Positions 1 through 12,330 of a stretch of DNA of 64,000 nucleotides are shown piece after piece (the first letter of the stretch is position 1; every line of letters starts with the position of its first letter). Under the pieces are notes generated by a model. The model was not told where the DNA came from. It ran no database searches and worked only from the letters and a program-made list of their open reading frames with translations. Source of the DNA: Dryas octopetala (taxonomy: Eukaryota; Streptophyta; Magnoliopsida; Rosales; Rosaceae); contig OY992834.1 of assembly GCA_963921425.1 (NCBI GenBank), positions 21,961,923 through 22,025,922 on the forward strand, given 5' to 3'. Made by a program: the position numbers and the translations under genes.

Positions 1-1200
1 AGATTCTTTGGGATCACTTTGGAAACTAGCACACACTCCTACCGCAAACGATATGTCCGGTCTACTAGCTGTAAGGTAGAGGAGACTTCCTATCATGCTT
101 CTATACAAGGTTTGGTCCACTTGCTTACCACTTGGATCCCTATGAAGTTTGGAGCTTTTACTCATTGGAGTAGTAGCCACTTTGGAAGACTCAAGCCCAA
201 ACTTTTTGACCAAGTTTCTAGCATACTTAGATTGGGAGATAAATATCCCACTATCTACTTGCTTAACTTGCAGCCCTAAAAAGAAATTCATTTCACCAAC
301 TAGACTCATTTCAAATTCACTAGACATTACATCAATGAATCTCTTAACATGAAAATTTGAAGTTGAACCAAAGACAATATCATCCACATAAACTTGAGCA
401 ATCAAGACATCATTTTTTAACCTTTTTACAAATAGGGTCTTGTCAACCGACCCTCTTTGATACCCATTGGACAACAAGTGATGAGAGAGTCTCTCATACC
501 AAGCTCTTGGAGCTTGCTTCAGTCCATACAAGGCTTTCCTCAATTTATAAACACCATCTCTCATGTGAGGATCCTCAAAACCTTTTGGTTGTTCCACAAA
601 AACTTCCTCATTCAAGTAACCATTTAAAAATGCCGTTTTAACATCCATTTGATACAATTTGAACTTAAGATGGCATGCAATGGCACAAAGTAACCTAACG
701 GACTCAAGTCTAGCAACGGGTGCAAAAGTCTCATCAAAATCAATACCCTCTAATTGAGAGTACCCTTGAGCAACAAGCCTAGCCTTGTTTCTAACTACAT
801 TCCCAAATTCATCAGATTTATTTTTGAAGATCCATTTGGTTCCAATGACATTTATGTTGGCTGGTCTTTCTACAAGAGTCCACACTTGGTTTCTCTCAAA
901 TTGGTTCAATTCTTCATGCATTGCACTCACCCATTCCTCATGATTGAGTGCTTCTTTGACATTTTTAGGTTCAACAATGGACACATAGCACACATGAGCA
1001 AGTTCATTGGACATTTGTTTTCTAGTCCTAACTGGCTGGTCTAAAGAACCTAGAATTACATCTTCACCATGGTTACACCTCACCCATCTTGGTTTTTCAG
1101 ATCTGTCACTCACAGTTTTGTCATTTTGTTTGCTCTCTGACTTATCAAACTCAACATTTTTTGTGTCATCAGTAAGTTCATCACTGCCTGACTTGGACTC
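1..1200 (-). pseudogene. copia reverse transcriptase region (fossil)
   Basis: The minus strand shows classical copia reverse-transcriptase signatures: DVKTAFLNG near 620-650, [19 protein letters not shown] near 490-550, the catalytic box [11 protein letters not shown] near 360-395, and [17 protein letters not shown] near 25-85. In a live element it would copy the element RNA into DNA in cytoplasmic particles. The YVDD box identifies Ty1/copia rather than Ty3/gypsy, which usually has YIDD or FIDD. The window edge cuts it before RNase H. It belongs to a broken polyprotein. Confidence 0.9.
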
Positions 1201-1228
1201 TTCTTTAACCAAATTATCCTCTTTTGGA

Positions 1229-2575
1229 TCAGATTGTGGCCGGGAACAATCCATCCTTATCTGCAGCCATTTCAATAGATGCATCATGATCATCTATTTT
1301 CACATTTATGGACTCCATCATAGAATTTGTTCGCAAATTGAAAACTTTGAAGGCTCTACTGTTGGATGAATAGCCTAAAAACAGACCCTCATCACTCTTA
1401 GAATCAAATTTCCCCAAATGTTCTCTATCCCTAAGGATGTAACATGCACTCCCAAACACTCTAAAGTGTGTAACCTTAGGTTTCCTACCCTTCCACAGTT
1501 CATAGGGAGTCTTTTTGGTTCCCGGCCTAAGGTAGACTCTATTTATGATGTAACATGCTGTGTTTACCGCCTCAGCCCAGAAATGTTTAGCAAGATTTTT
1601 GTTATTCAACATCACTCTTGCCATCTCAATCAAAACCCTATTCTTTCTCTCAACGATTCCATTTTGTTGGGGTGTTATTGGAGCTGAGAATTCATGTTTA
1701 ATACCCATTTGACAACAAAACTCATCGAATTGAGAGTTTTCAAACTCAGTTCCATGGTCTGATCTAATTCTGGACAGGGTTGACAGACTCGACATACTTT
1801 CACTTTTCAGCAGTTTCACAATCTTGACAAAATGATGAAATGTCTCCGACTTGTCCTTAAGAAATGACACCCAAGTGTACCTAGAAAAATCATCTACCAT
1901 GACTAGAATGTATTTCTTTCCACCTATTGACAAGGTTTGGACAGGACCAACTAAATCCAAGTGAATTAGTTCAAGTGTCCTAGAGGTGCCTATGTCTTTG
2001 ACTCTTTTGTGTGGTTCTTTGGTTTGTTTCCCCATTTGACATGGACCACAAATAAAAGTTTCGGGCTTTCCTATCTTTGGAAGACCTCTAACAACCTCAT
2101 GCTTAGACAACTTGTAAAGGTCATGAACATTAATGTGACCAAGTCTTTGATGCCAAAGAGAGCTAGTGTCATCAATAGCTCTATTGCAAGTATTCTCAAT
2201 TTTTCCAACATTGCCATCAAACACATAGCAATCATCCCTAGACCTAGGGGCATTCAAGATCTCCCTTCCTTGGGAGTCAACAATTCTACATCCACTCTTG
2301 GACATACACACTTCACCACCCCATTCATCACAAAGTTGGCTAATACTAAGCAAATTAGAATTCTGCCCATCAACAAATCTTACATTTTTCAATTCGGGTA
2401 TACCGGGAATGTGTACAACCCCATTTCCACTCACATAGGACTTCTCTCCTCCTCCAAAAGTCACACTACCACCATCATAAGGAGCAAGTGAGGTAAAGAC
2501 CTCCTTATCTCCCGTCATATGTTTGGAACACCCACTATCTAGGTACCAAATGTTCCTCTTGGTGGCTCAAAAGCA
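1229..2575 (-). pseudogene. copia protease end, GAG-pre-integrase and integrase region (fossil)
   Basis: At the right end, near 2530-2565, the frame shows WYLDSGCSKHMTG, the aspartic protease signature DSG. It is followed by NLLSISQLCDEW and the zinc-binding HHCC domain (HQRLGHINVHDLYKL, then CGPCQMGK). The integrase core follows with its three acidic landmarks in order: HLDLVGP, RSDHGTEF and QQNGIVERKN. The final part, RVFGSACYILRDREHLGKFD and LFLGYS, is the usual copia C-terminal segment. The open stretch of 429 codons is long for a fossil, suggesting moderate age. It is part of a broken polyprotein. Confidence 0.92.
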
Positions 2576-2689
2576 TTCAAGGTTACTAGACATTTAGTGG
2601 AGCTCTTCACAACCCATCTTTGATGTGGACTTGGCTTATTTTTGGGAAGTGGGGTGACAAGTAAGGCAATTTTGGTTACCTCTTTGAGT

Positions 2690-4500
2690 AGATTGTTCAC
2701 TTGCTCTTGTAGAGAAATATTTCTCTTTGGTTCACTTGATTTCTTTCCTCTAACTTTGTTGCAATTTGGTCTAATGTGACCCTTGACATGACAATAATGA
2801 CAAACCGGGACAAACTTTGTTTTTCTAAGTGAAGTAGAACAATCAATTTGTGTGACACTTGATGTAGCTTGACTTGACTTAGAATGAGATGCATTTTGAC
2901 CAATGTCAATGAAACCTAGACCCTTTTTGACACCATGATCAGATTTTGATTGACAAAAATGGTCTTTGTGTTAGATACACTAGGACTATTTTCACTAAAA
3001 CCCAAACCGGTTTTGTCACCATGATGCTTTCCAATCCTAAGCATCCTATCAACCTTTTCAGCCCTAATGGTGAGCTCAACAATGCTCTCATTTGCTTCAT
3101 GTACTTCTTTTTGAAGTTTCTCATTCAAAGATTTAAAGTAGATGTTGCTCTCCTTGAGCACTTTGACTTGACTCTCAAAATTTTGTTTCAAGATAGCCAC
3201 ACTTTCTAATTCACTCTCTAATGACTCAATCTTCTCACACAATTTCAATTTAGCATTCTTTAGTTTCTGATTTTCTGCCTTTATGCTAAGAGTTTCGGTG
3301 AAAAGTAAGTCATACTTATCACAAAGTGCAGTGTAAGACTCATCATCAGGAGCAGATTCTGAGTCAGACCCACCATCAACTTGTTCAATCTCTTTGATTG
3401 ATGCAACAAATGCAACTTCATCACCCTCAATATCGGAAGAAGACTCACAATCATTTGAGTCATCACTCTCACTATCACTCCAAGTGATTTTCATGGCTTT
3501 ATTCTTACTTGAAGAATAATTCTTTCTATTATTTGCACATTCAATTGCTATGTGACCTATTCCACCACAAGTGTAACATTTCACATCTCTCTTGGTTGTT
3601 CTTCCTTCCTTAAAGTTAGACTTCCTCTCTTGTTTTCTCTCAAATGAATTCTCTCCTTGAGGTTTGAATTTGGACTCCTTAAAGTTGTTACCACTAGTCC
3701 TAGCTTCTCTCCCTTTATTTCTAAGAATTCGTCTAAATCTTTTGACAAAAGGGCAACCTCATCATCGGACATGGATGATTTTTCACTCAAGTTTTCACTC
3801 ATCTCTTTGACACTTTGCAAAGCAATATTCTTTGACTTCTTGCTGTCCCTTTCATCCATTTCAAGTTCCATCTCAAAAGTTTTAAGCTTTCCTACCAATT
3901 TACCAATTTTGAGTTCATCCAAATTTTGGACTTCTTGTATTGCATGCTTCTTAGATTGAAATCTCTTAGGTAGAGATCTAAGAACCTTTTGGACAATGGT
4001 AGACTCCTCATAAGGTTTACCTAGGGACATGGCTTCATTTGTGAGGGCTTCCAACCTTTCATAGAACTCGAAAAATGACTCGGACTCTTTCATCCTAATT
4101 TCTTCAAATTTGGCATGTACCATTTGAAGCTTAAGTGACCTAACTTGTTTGTCCCCTTCATGAACAACCCTAAGTTTGTTCCAAGCTTGCCTAGCCGTGA
4201 CACAATGTTGTATGTGTGCAAATTGTGAGGAAGATAGTGCAGTGACAATAGCATTTCTAGCCTTCTTGTTGGAGCTAGAGGCCGTGACTTCGGCAAAAGA
4301 CCATTCGGACCTAGGCTTAGGAGTTTCAATCCCATCAACAGTTCGTGTGGAAGGAATCCACTCAACAGTGAGATACTCATATGCCAACTCGTCATAGGCA
4401 TCAAGAAAAATTTCAAATTTCTCTCTCCAAGCGGCGTAGTTGCTGCCATCAAAGAATGGAGGAGAGTTGCAAGATCCTGCGACTCGATCTCTTTCCATCT
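2690..4500 (-). pseudogene. copia gag region (fossil)
   Basis: The region starts next to the primer-binding site with SCNSPPFFDGSNYAAWREKF, typical of the copia gag UBN2 domain. It continues through AWNKLRVVHEGDKQVRSLKL and YERLEALTNEAM and ends with a CCHC zinc knuckle (CYTCGGIGHIAIEC, near 3540-3580). Downstream lies an acidic, Ser/Asp/Glu-rich and Leu/Lys/Glu-rich stretch, probably coiled coil. Gag would form the cytoplasmic particle and bind RNA through the knuckle. The region carries breaks. Confidence 0.87.
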
Positions 4501-4558
4501 AGACACACCTAGAAAACAAACAATACCCTAGGACCTCTCTATTTGCTTTTAGAGTAGC

Positions 4559-4570
4559 GCTCTGATACCA
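4559..4570 (-). other. primer-binding site, initiator tRNA-Met type
   Basis: On the minus strand the sequence is TGGTATCAGAGC, complementary to the 3' end of plant initiator tRNA-Met. It starts two bases inside the LTR edge, where minus-strand DNA synthesis of LTR elements starts. Its position fixes both orientation and the inner LTR boundary. Confidence 0.92.
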
Positions 4571-4572
4571 AT

Positions 4573-6248
4573 TGAAATTTTAATTTAGGTGATCTATTCA
4601 CTTAATTAACTTGATTAAATTCACTTTCAGTGATCGGACCCCAATTTTAATTTTATATGATCATTTATGCACTAGTCAAACAGACACAACTCAGACGATG
4701 CAGTAACTAAAATCTGAACCTCCAGATTTACTTGTAAAATCAAATCAACTTCAGTAAATACCACAAGTCAGAACACACCAGGGAATTGAGTGACACCCTA
4801 TGCACTCAAAGGATCCATCAATGTAGGCATCCCAGTGCTATCAACAACTAAAGTGGTGTGTGGACAGATTTAACAAACTTTCATTTAGCATTCATGGTCT
4901 AAGTTAACATGCTAAGGTGAAGTGTGTGATCTTGTGAAGATATTTTCGAATCAATAATCAGCAACATATAGGAAAACAGATCACAAACAAGCCACACAAT
5001 TGTTCACCCAGAAAACCACTAACGGTTAAAAACTGGGGGTCTTTCAGCTGACCAAGCAATCCAATAAAGAAGAAGTTCAATACAAAGGGAGCACACAGCA
5101 CACAGCACACAAGCTCAATCACTAAGTCCTAGACTAAGTGGCAGCTTTCTTACCCCTTTGTGCAACTTCCATAAGCAAGGCAATCGGTCATTCATGAAGA
5201 AGGCAGCTCCAACTCTAAGCTCATCAACCCATGGCACCAATTCACACCAAGCCCAGTAGATTCATCAATGTATGAACATGATATGCCAATGTTGGATTCT
5301 TAAAAAGAAGATCAACCTTCTCAAGCTAGAGGCATGAAAAGGTTGATATTGAATCCATCAACTAAAATTTAAAATGAATGTGTTTGAAGAATATATAAAA
5401 AGATTTAAACACTCAAACCCATTTAGAATTTTAGATGAAACAAACAAGTTCAGAAAATCTTTTTGATTTTTAAGAATTAAATGAACATTTTCTGACTTGA
5501 TAAAAATGAGCACTCACCCCTGAAAATACCCAGGCATAAAACCACGAAAATACCCACTGAAAATGCTCATGGACACACACCAAAAGATCTGAACAGAGTA
5601 TCACATATACCCGTACACACACACACCATTTCCATGTTTGCCCGAGCCACGTGGAAGCCAATCAATGGCTGTCCACAAGAGACGAATAAGGGGCATATTC
5701 CTTTTGTCCTAGAGGGGTATCCTAGTATTACTAAGGATAGGAATGAGGAGCTGTAAAAACGAATTTTGCTTTATTTTGCAAAAATCAGAAATGGAGAAGA
5801 TGATGAATAGTGCTGATGTGTGTGTAAGTGTGTGGCGTGAATGACTAAGATGCAATCAGATCTGATTGATACAGTGGGGGAACCAAGTCATGTGCAATGC
5901 ACATGTATGTTTAGTAAAAATCAGAGAATGGGCTTTCAATGAAATGGGCTTTAAAAGAAAAACCCGAAATGGCCCCACTGCAGTGTCTGTCACTGTATCA
6001 ACCACTGTACGTGAAAAACATTGTTCTTTATGACTAGTCAAATGGACACAAAACTGATATTTTCATGAATTGAATGAAGTGCAGTATACCTTGAGTCTTT
6101 TGTTCATTCTTGACTTCTTCAATACAGCTGAACTTGTCCTTAATCTAGCCTAGAGCTTGTGAGTGATTAAATAAAAATAAATACAATGGTTTTGACAAGG
6201 AAAATAGCCAATATAACAAATCCTAGAAACTAACAATTTGTCTATATC
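4573..6248 (-). repeat. 5' LTR of the copia element
   Basis: The segment lies between the primer-binding site and an outer end which, read on the minus strand, begins TGATATAGACAAATTG; the inner end read that way is ...AATTTCA. TG...CA ends and a length near 1.68 kb fit long Sirevirus LTRs. The outer boundary is not certain to the base, because a similar string (ATTTGTCTATAACAAG) recurs near 6310. Confidence 0.75.
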
Positions 6249-6560
6249 AAGAATTTAAAATTAATTCATAAATAACTTCATACTCTATGATTTATCCATA
6301 CTCTATGTATAATTTGTCTATAACAAGATATAAGTTGATTTACATATTGATTTTATGTTTCCCGAAACGTCATATAATTCCATAATCCATACTCTATGAT
6401 TTATCCATATTCCATGAATTAATTCCATTATTTCCATACAAGAATTTCAAATTCACAAATTTCAATTTCAATTCAGACTCTAAAATTTCAATTTCACAAA
6501 TTCTCCAAATTGGAAAACCAAACATTAGGGGAATGAAAGCCCATGGTAAGGAGAGGAAAA
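6249..6560. other. AT-rich spacer with a short duplicated motif
   Basis: No gene is visible. The string TCCATACTCTATGATTTATC occurs twice with variations (near 6275-6305 and 6385-6412), so part of the spacer is a local duplication. The composition is very AT-rich and shows no similarity to neighbouring elements. Confidence 0.5.
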
Positions 6561-8395
6561 TGTAGGGTCCCAAACCTGGGCTTAGAAAGTTTGAGGCCGC
6601 TACTGCTGTATCATTTAATTAACTCGAATGAATAATCATCACCCGACTATCCATCCCCATGTTGACTAAACAATACAAGGCTAAAAGAAATCAACTACCA
6701 AAAATCTAGATAGAACCGAGTGCACACAGAGAGCGAGGCACTTAAGGCTCGTGAGCTCTTGAGAGAGGTGTAAAGCTAGTTACTATTTAAATAATAGGCC
6801 CAAAATTTAAGAAGAGTAAAAAATTCAAACAATTTGAAAGTAACACCTCAATCAAATAAAATAAAACCTCGAAATAAACCATTTGAAAACGTAACCTCAA
6901 AATAAATCATATAAAATCAGTGTATCAAATATAAGGCCAAACTCATTAAAATGATTTGTAACTACAAAATATAAATCTCTTTTCAGCTCGCCCACTGCCA
7001 TGTCCTCCCGCTGCGCTACTCTGATCAGTTTTAAGTACTCTGCAAAGTGATCTCCTACACCGTGAAATGGTGTACCGGGTCATATGAAAAACCTGGTAAT
7101 CTATAAAACTTGTATGGATGAAACCGACTCACAAATAAACAAATATCAGTTCAATACAATAGTTTGTCAAATAGTAACCAACAAGTTCCAACAAACATTC
7201 ATTACACAAACACCTCCAACATTAGCAAGTAGATTGAATCATATTCATTGAATCACATGTTAATAATTGAGTAGTGACAAATTTTGTATGAACCATATGC
7301 TATGCAATTCATGCACGCATACTTAGCCTGAAAAAGGGCAATACCTGTATACCTGTATAAATAACAGTGGACCTTAGTACCGACAGACTTTTCTTGTCTA
7401 CTATCCTACTTCCTTCCCACTCTACAATGGCGAATTCGGATAGCTAAACGTCCATCAAGGCCCACATAGGCTGCTATTACAACACAAATAAGTTCTTTAC
7501 AGATGTCACCCTTCTAACATACTCTCAAAACGTAACTCTATCTAGGATCCACACATCGATGTTTTAGGGATTCAAACCCAAGGTTTACAAAACGAAACCC
7601 ACCGTTTCAAGTCTAAAAGGTCCAAACACTTGAAATTCATTAGTATCAATAACATAATGATTTCAATGCTCATGCATGCCATGATAAAATATGGATGCCC
7701 TGTAATGATTGTCATTCAAATGATTTCACATACATTTGAATATAAAGCACAATCATTGATATCACAAGATCATCATAATCGGATAAAACAATAAGGAAAT
7801 TAGGCCATTCTTTATAGTTCAAAACCCTAAATGGTTACAAATTATGAGTTCCAATTATGTAAGGTAGAGTATACATTAAACAAAAGCGTGAAATCTCTAG
7901 AATATGCCCTAATTTATTTTAATTAATTAGCAAACACACATTGTCAGCCTTTAATCTAGAAGAAGGCTCTAATACCTAATTTAATTATGAAATAGTTAGT
8001 TCTATATCATACTCGTCAAGTCATTCTAAAAATAACCAGTTGTTCAGGAACAATTAGCACGGCAAAGCAATCTCATTACAACATGACAATTGTGAGACCC
8101 CGTATTTTTCAAAGTTTTATTTTAAAATATTTTGAGAATTTATTTTAAGGATTTTGGGAATTTATTTGGAAATTAAAAAGGATTTTGATTTAATTTTTAA
8201 TTTTTATTTTAAATTGGGCTTTCGTCTTTGACTTTGGGCACGTTGGATAGGTTTCGAGTCCATGAGTTCGTAGATATGAAGCAAGCGTAAATCAGAGTTA
8301 CGGTTTGAGAGTTACGGGCATTAGAAGTAAATGGCAATCTCGTAATTTGTACCCCTTTAAAACTAAAAAAAAAATCAGACTTTTATCTCATTTTT

Positions 8396-8400
<5 letters not shown>

Positions 8401-8435
<35 letters not shown>
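8401..8435. repeat. (CT)n microsatellite in LTR 2
   Basis: A pure CT run of 35 bp sits just after a T-rich stretch, in the same place relative to the LTR start as the CT tracts in LTRs 3, 9, 10 and 11. It probably marks the transcription start zone of the LTR (inference). Confidence 0.95.
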
Positions 8436-8439
<4 letters not shown>

Positions 8440-8465
8440 CGCGATTCACTCTCTCGCTGCACTGT

Positions 8466-10896
8466 TGACAGGACCGCCCCCGGATTCCACCCTGAAACCC
8501 GGAGAGGTCCTGCGGGAATCCAAAATCAAGGGAAATCCTGCCGAAAATTCGGCAGAACCTCCCCTGAAAATGGACTAACCCAGAAATTTCAAAACCTGTT
8601 ATAAAGCACTTCTAAACAGCAACCACCTCTACCACAACCAAAAAGGGTCTCAGACCCAACAATTTCACAGAGAAACCAACTAAATATTTAAAGTGGTTAT
8701 CAGAGCCTCTATTCTATTACAAAGAATTTTTACACCAAAAATAAATGACGCCTACTGGACCGAGTAGGAATATGGATGTGACTGCCTCGACGTGATTGGC
8801 TCGACCTCCACCAAAGCTGCTACCTGGGGGAACAATTTAAAACAAAACAAGATAAACTGTGAGACAAACTCATGAGTGAACAGTTAATAAAAACGAAAAC
8901 AAAAGTAAACTTCATGTTTCAGAAAATCCTTCAAAAGCACGTTTAGCTCTAAGACCTCACGTCACTCTTTGAAATCCCCCAGTTTAAAACCATAAAGTTT
9001 ATTTAAACTTAAGAAATCCCATAAAACAATATATATTTCTCAAATAACAATTTCTTAAAACAAACGAACTGTAAAACATCATAACAACAACCTTGATAGA
9101 ATTCAAAAGAAATCCCTCACTTAAAAACATATTTAATAATTTCTGAAAATAACCAAATTCATTTTCCACCATGCTATATACCCTGAATAACCTGGCCATA
9201 CACCTGTGCGGAATTCCTGCATCGCACAGGCAGGCAATATCCTGGCCATACACACGCGTGGAGTGAAATCCAATATGTGCAGGCAATATCCTGGCCATAC
9301 ACACGCGTGGAGTGAAATCCAACACGTGCAGGCAATATCCTGGCCATACACACGTGCGAATAAAATCAGCACGTGCAGGCAATCCTGGTCATACGTGCAC
9401 GCAGAGCAACCCCCAAAGGGTGAAGCATCCCGACACACAGCCCAAAGCCTATATGTGTGTCGTGATGGGTCCCAAAGACCTATGTATCTGATAACCTGGA
9501 GGGTACTGCAAAGGGTGGTTTGAAAACCATTTTTTCCCATAACCCCATCGTAAATATATTAAAATAAAACTCAGTCCTTTTGTATCCTTTTAAACTTTCT
9601 TTAACAAAACCAAATACATAAATCCATGAAACTTTGAATACGCAAAACCACAAAATCCTTAGTTTCCACCACAATTTTCAAATAGAAATATTTAATTTAT
9701 TCAGAGCTTAAAACAATATTTTTCAAATATAAATGAAATTCCTCAAACTTGTTTTAAAACATGCTCTCCAATGGCAATAAATCAACATGATGAAGGTATT
9801 AGTCCAAATCAATTTCTTCAAGAAAATATATAAAACTTATTAGATCGTCATGCATAAACCATAAACATCGATTTAAACTTAGGAAAAAGATTTTAAAAAC
9901 CGAATTCTATCTCAAAATCCTTTAACTTAGGTTCAAACGCAATATAGTCAAGAAATCGAATTTCATTAACAAACGTATAAAACATTTCAGGAAAATAAAA
10001 ATCAGTCCACTCACAGTGATAGCCCTAGCTTCGATTCTCCGCCGGATCGTCACGAACCACCGTCGTCTCACCTAAATTCGAGTTGATTGGTGCAGGGGAT
10101 TGATCGAAATTGATGGAGGAAGGTGCGGCAATTTCTAGGTGTTTCTCCGAACCGGACTTGCGTGCAGAGGCTAGGCTGGGCTGGCTGGAAGAATGGTCAG
10201 GGCAGGTGGTCGGTGTCGGTGAAATGGATGGTGCAGTGGCTCGGGTTGGTGGACGGCGGTTGGCGCTGCTGGTGCTAGGTGGCTGCGCACAGGAAAAAGG
10301 CAGAGAGAGAGAGTGAGCTCGGGGGGGGGGGGGTGGTGGTCGGCGGCTGGGGGTGTTCGCCGGAGGTCGAGGCCGGCAAGGGTGGCCGGCAATGGGAAGT
10401 GGCGGTGGCTGGGTGGTGCCGGTGTGCAGGGGTGAGGAGACATCGAGAGAAAGAGGGGTACGGGGAGAGAGAAATAAAGGGAGAGAGAGAGAGAGCGAGA
10501 ATGTTCTAGAAAAAGAGAGAGAAACCCCTTAAAAATCAGATTTTGAATTTTTTTTAAAACCCAATTTGTCAATTTTACAAAATTGCCCCTCGCTTCAAAC
10601 GCCTATATCTCTCAAACCGTAACTCGAAACGACGCGTGCTACGTGTCTATGAAATCGTGGGTTCAAAACCTATCTAACGGACCCAAAGTCAAAATCGAAA
10701 GCCCATTTATTTTAAAAGTCAACTTTGGGTCAATCCCAAATTAAAACAAAAATAAATATTTAAATCAAAACCCTTTTTATTTTCCAAATAAATCTCAAAA
10801 TCTTTAAAATACAATTCCACATCTAAAAATATCTCTTAAAAACATAGTTAAATAAAAATTTAAATTTCTAGTGGAAATTTGGGTCGGGTCGTTACA
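8466..10896 (-). mobile_element. solo LTR 1 (subfamily A), nested in LTR 2
   Basis: The copy starts TGACAGGACCGCC and ends GGGTCGGGTCGTTACA; ACTGT is repeated exactly at 8461-8465 and 10897-10901. It cuts LTR 2 between CTCGCTGC-ACTGT and GCAGTCGCC. Reading right to left it has the conserved upstream block (10580-10700), a GA-rich tract, a GC-rich leader with a run of 13 G at 10321, a spliced-looking junction at 10071/10072, a hairpin array (9186-9400) and the palindromic end. The frames of 133-135 codons inside it are low-complexity or repeat translations, not genes. Confidence 0.92.
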
Positions 10897-12149
10897 ACTG
10901 TGCAGTCGCCGCCATCACCATCGCGTGAGGGCGCGTTCGACAACGGCTGCCGGAGGTCGAAGCCCATACAAGCTCGTCGTCCTTCCCTCTTCCTCCGCCT
11001 GGTCTCCGTTTAACCCAGAAAAGCCCCAAAACCAGGTTCAAGGCCGGTTTGGAGCTCCAGCGTTGACCCGACTTTTCCAGCGGATTCGAGGCCGGCGACC
11101 ACCCTCATCTTCTTCTTCTCGTCGAGCTGAGCACGATGGTGTGCTCCGATTGTCTACCCGACGCTCCTTGACGGCGGATCGAAGCTGAGAAGGCCGGCGG
11201 CTTCTCTGGCCAGTTTCGAGCTTTTCCGGTGATAATTGGCCGTCGGCCCAGGTTGACCACCACGGACCACCGCGGGTCCCGCCACGTTTGGCCGTGCCGA
11301 TGGTTGGAATTGTTGGTTTTTGGCCTCTGGCCAGTCACCCGAAGCCCGTGGGTACACGGGCTTAGGAAATCTCTTTCTCAATGTCGTTATGCTGCCGGAT
11401 TTGATATCCGAGCAATGGCGCCGTGAAGGGCATTTCGGTCATTTCACGTGTTTACACTGTGAGTGAAAATTATTTGGTTATATTGTTGAGTACTGTTGAT
11501 GAATTATTTGTTTTGTTTGATTTGTTGTTTTTTTTTTTGTTAGAAGAGGCTAAGTGTAGGATTTGAATCATGAGAACGTCGTGACGAGGATTTGAGACTA
11601 AGGATTAATTGAGAATTATAGAGATGCTATGACGATAATTGCTAAATTAGAGAAGAAATGTTTATTGTCGAGGTAAATGAATGAGGATTAGGCAATTATT
11701 ATGCAGAATGATCAAATTAATTATTGAAGAAGTATTTGTATGATTTAAGCGGCAAAAAAAGTGAGGGGTCGTGAGTAGGAATGAATTTCGGAAAGGTTTC
11801 TGCATAGCTCGATTTCTCTTATCTTGGAATTTATATTTTAGACGATTAAGAAATATTTCAACAAACTTTTGGATGAGATTTATATCGAAGAATTCTTTAT
11901 TTTAAAAGGGGGTCTTTAATTGTTACTTAGTTTATTAAAAGATTTCATATAATTTGGATGTTCATTTCTTTGAAGGTTTTAAGTATGGTTTGAGACGTTA
12001 TGATTTGAGGAAAGACACTTTTTTTTTATGCGTTGGATTGTTAAGGAGAGTTTTGAAAAGAATTGAAAAATGTTTAACCATTTATCTCAAAAGTGAGTAG
12101 AGATTTAAAGAGTATTTAAAGACAGTTGTGTTAATGCATGTATTGATCT

Positions 12150-12330
12150 TACGAGCCTGCTCGTGCGGAGTGACCCCTCCGTACGAGATTGTGGCCAGGA
12201 TACGAGCCTGCTCGTGCGGAGTGACCTCTCCGTACGGGATTGTGGTCAGGATATGAGCCTGCTCGTGCAGAGTGACCTCTCTGCACGGGATTGTGGCCAG
12301 AGTATGAGCTTGCCTGTGCGCGGGATTGTG
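12150..12330 (+). repeat. hairpin minisatellite of LTR 2
   Basis: About three and a half units have a period near 51 bp, each with GAGCCTGCTCGTGCGGAG and a CTCCGTACG partner followed by the linker GATTGTGGCCAGGAT. The first half pairs with the second to form a stem of 9-11 bp. The same unit occurs in LTRs 8 and 9. Confidence 0.9.

Larger units (their letters stand above)
1..6248 (-). mobile_element. Ty1/copia retrotransposon, Sirevirus-like, 5' part (broken)
   Basis: Reading right to left, the element has its 5' LTR, a primer-binding site matching the 3' end of initiator tRNA-Met, gag, protease, integrase and reverse transcriptase. This is the copia order, with integrase before reverse transcriptase. 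The long LTR and the large gag with a coiled-coil-like acidic stretch and one zinc knuckle suggest the Sirevirus lineage; that assignment is inference. The RNase H region and 3' LTR would lie left of the window, so LTR divergence and target duplication cannot be read. The coding part carries several breaks and is a fossil. Confidence 0.93.

Noticed and set aside
9999-10896. Reverse frame (133 codons) and forward frames as host genes between LTR parts
   Set aside because: They fall within LTR 1; the exact target duplication and conserved LTR blocks account for the sequence.
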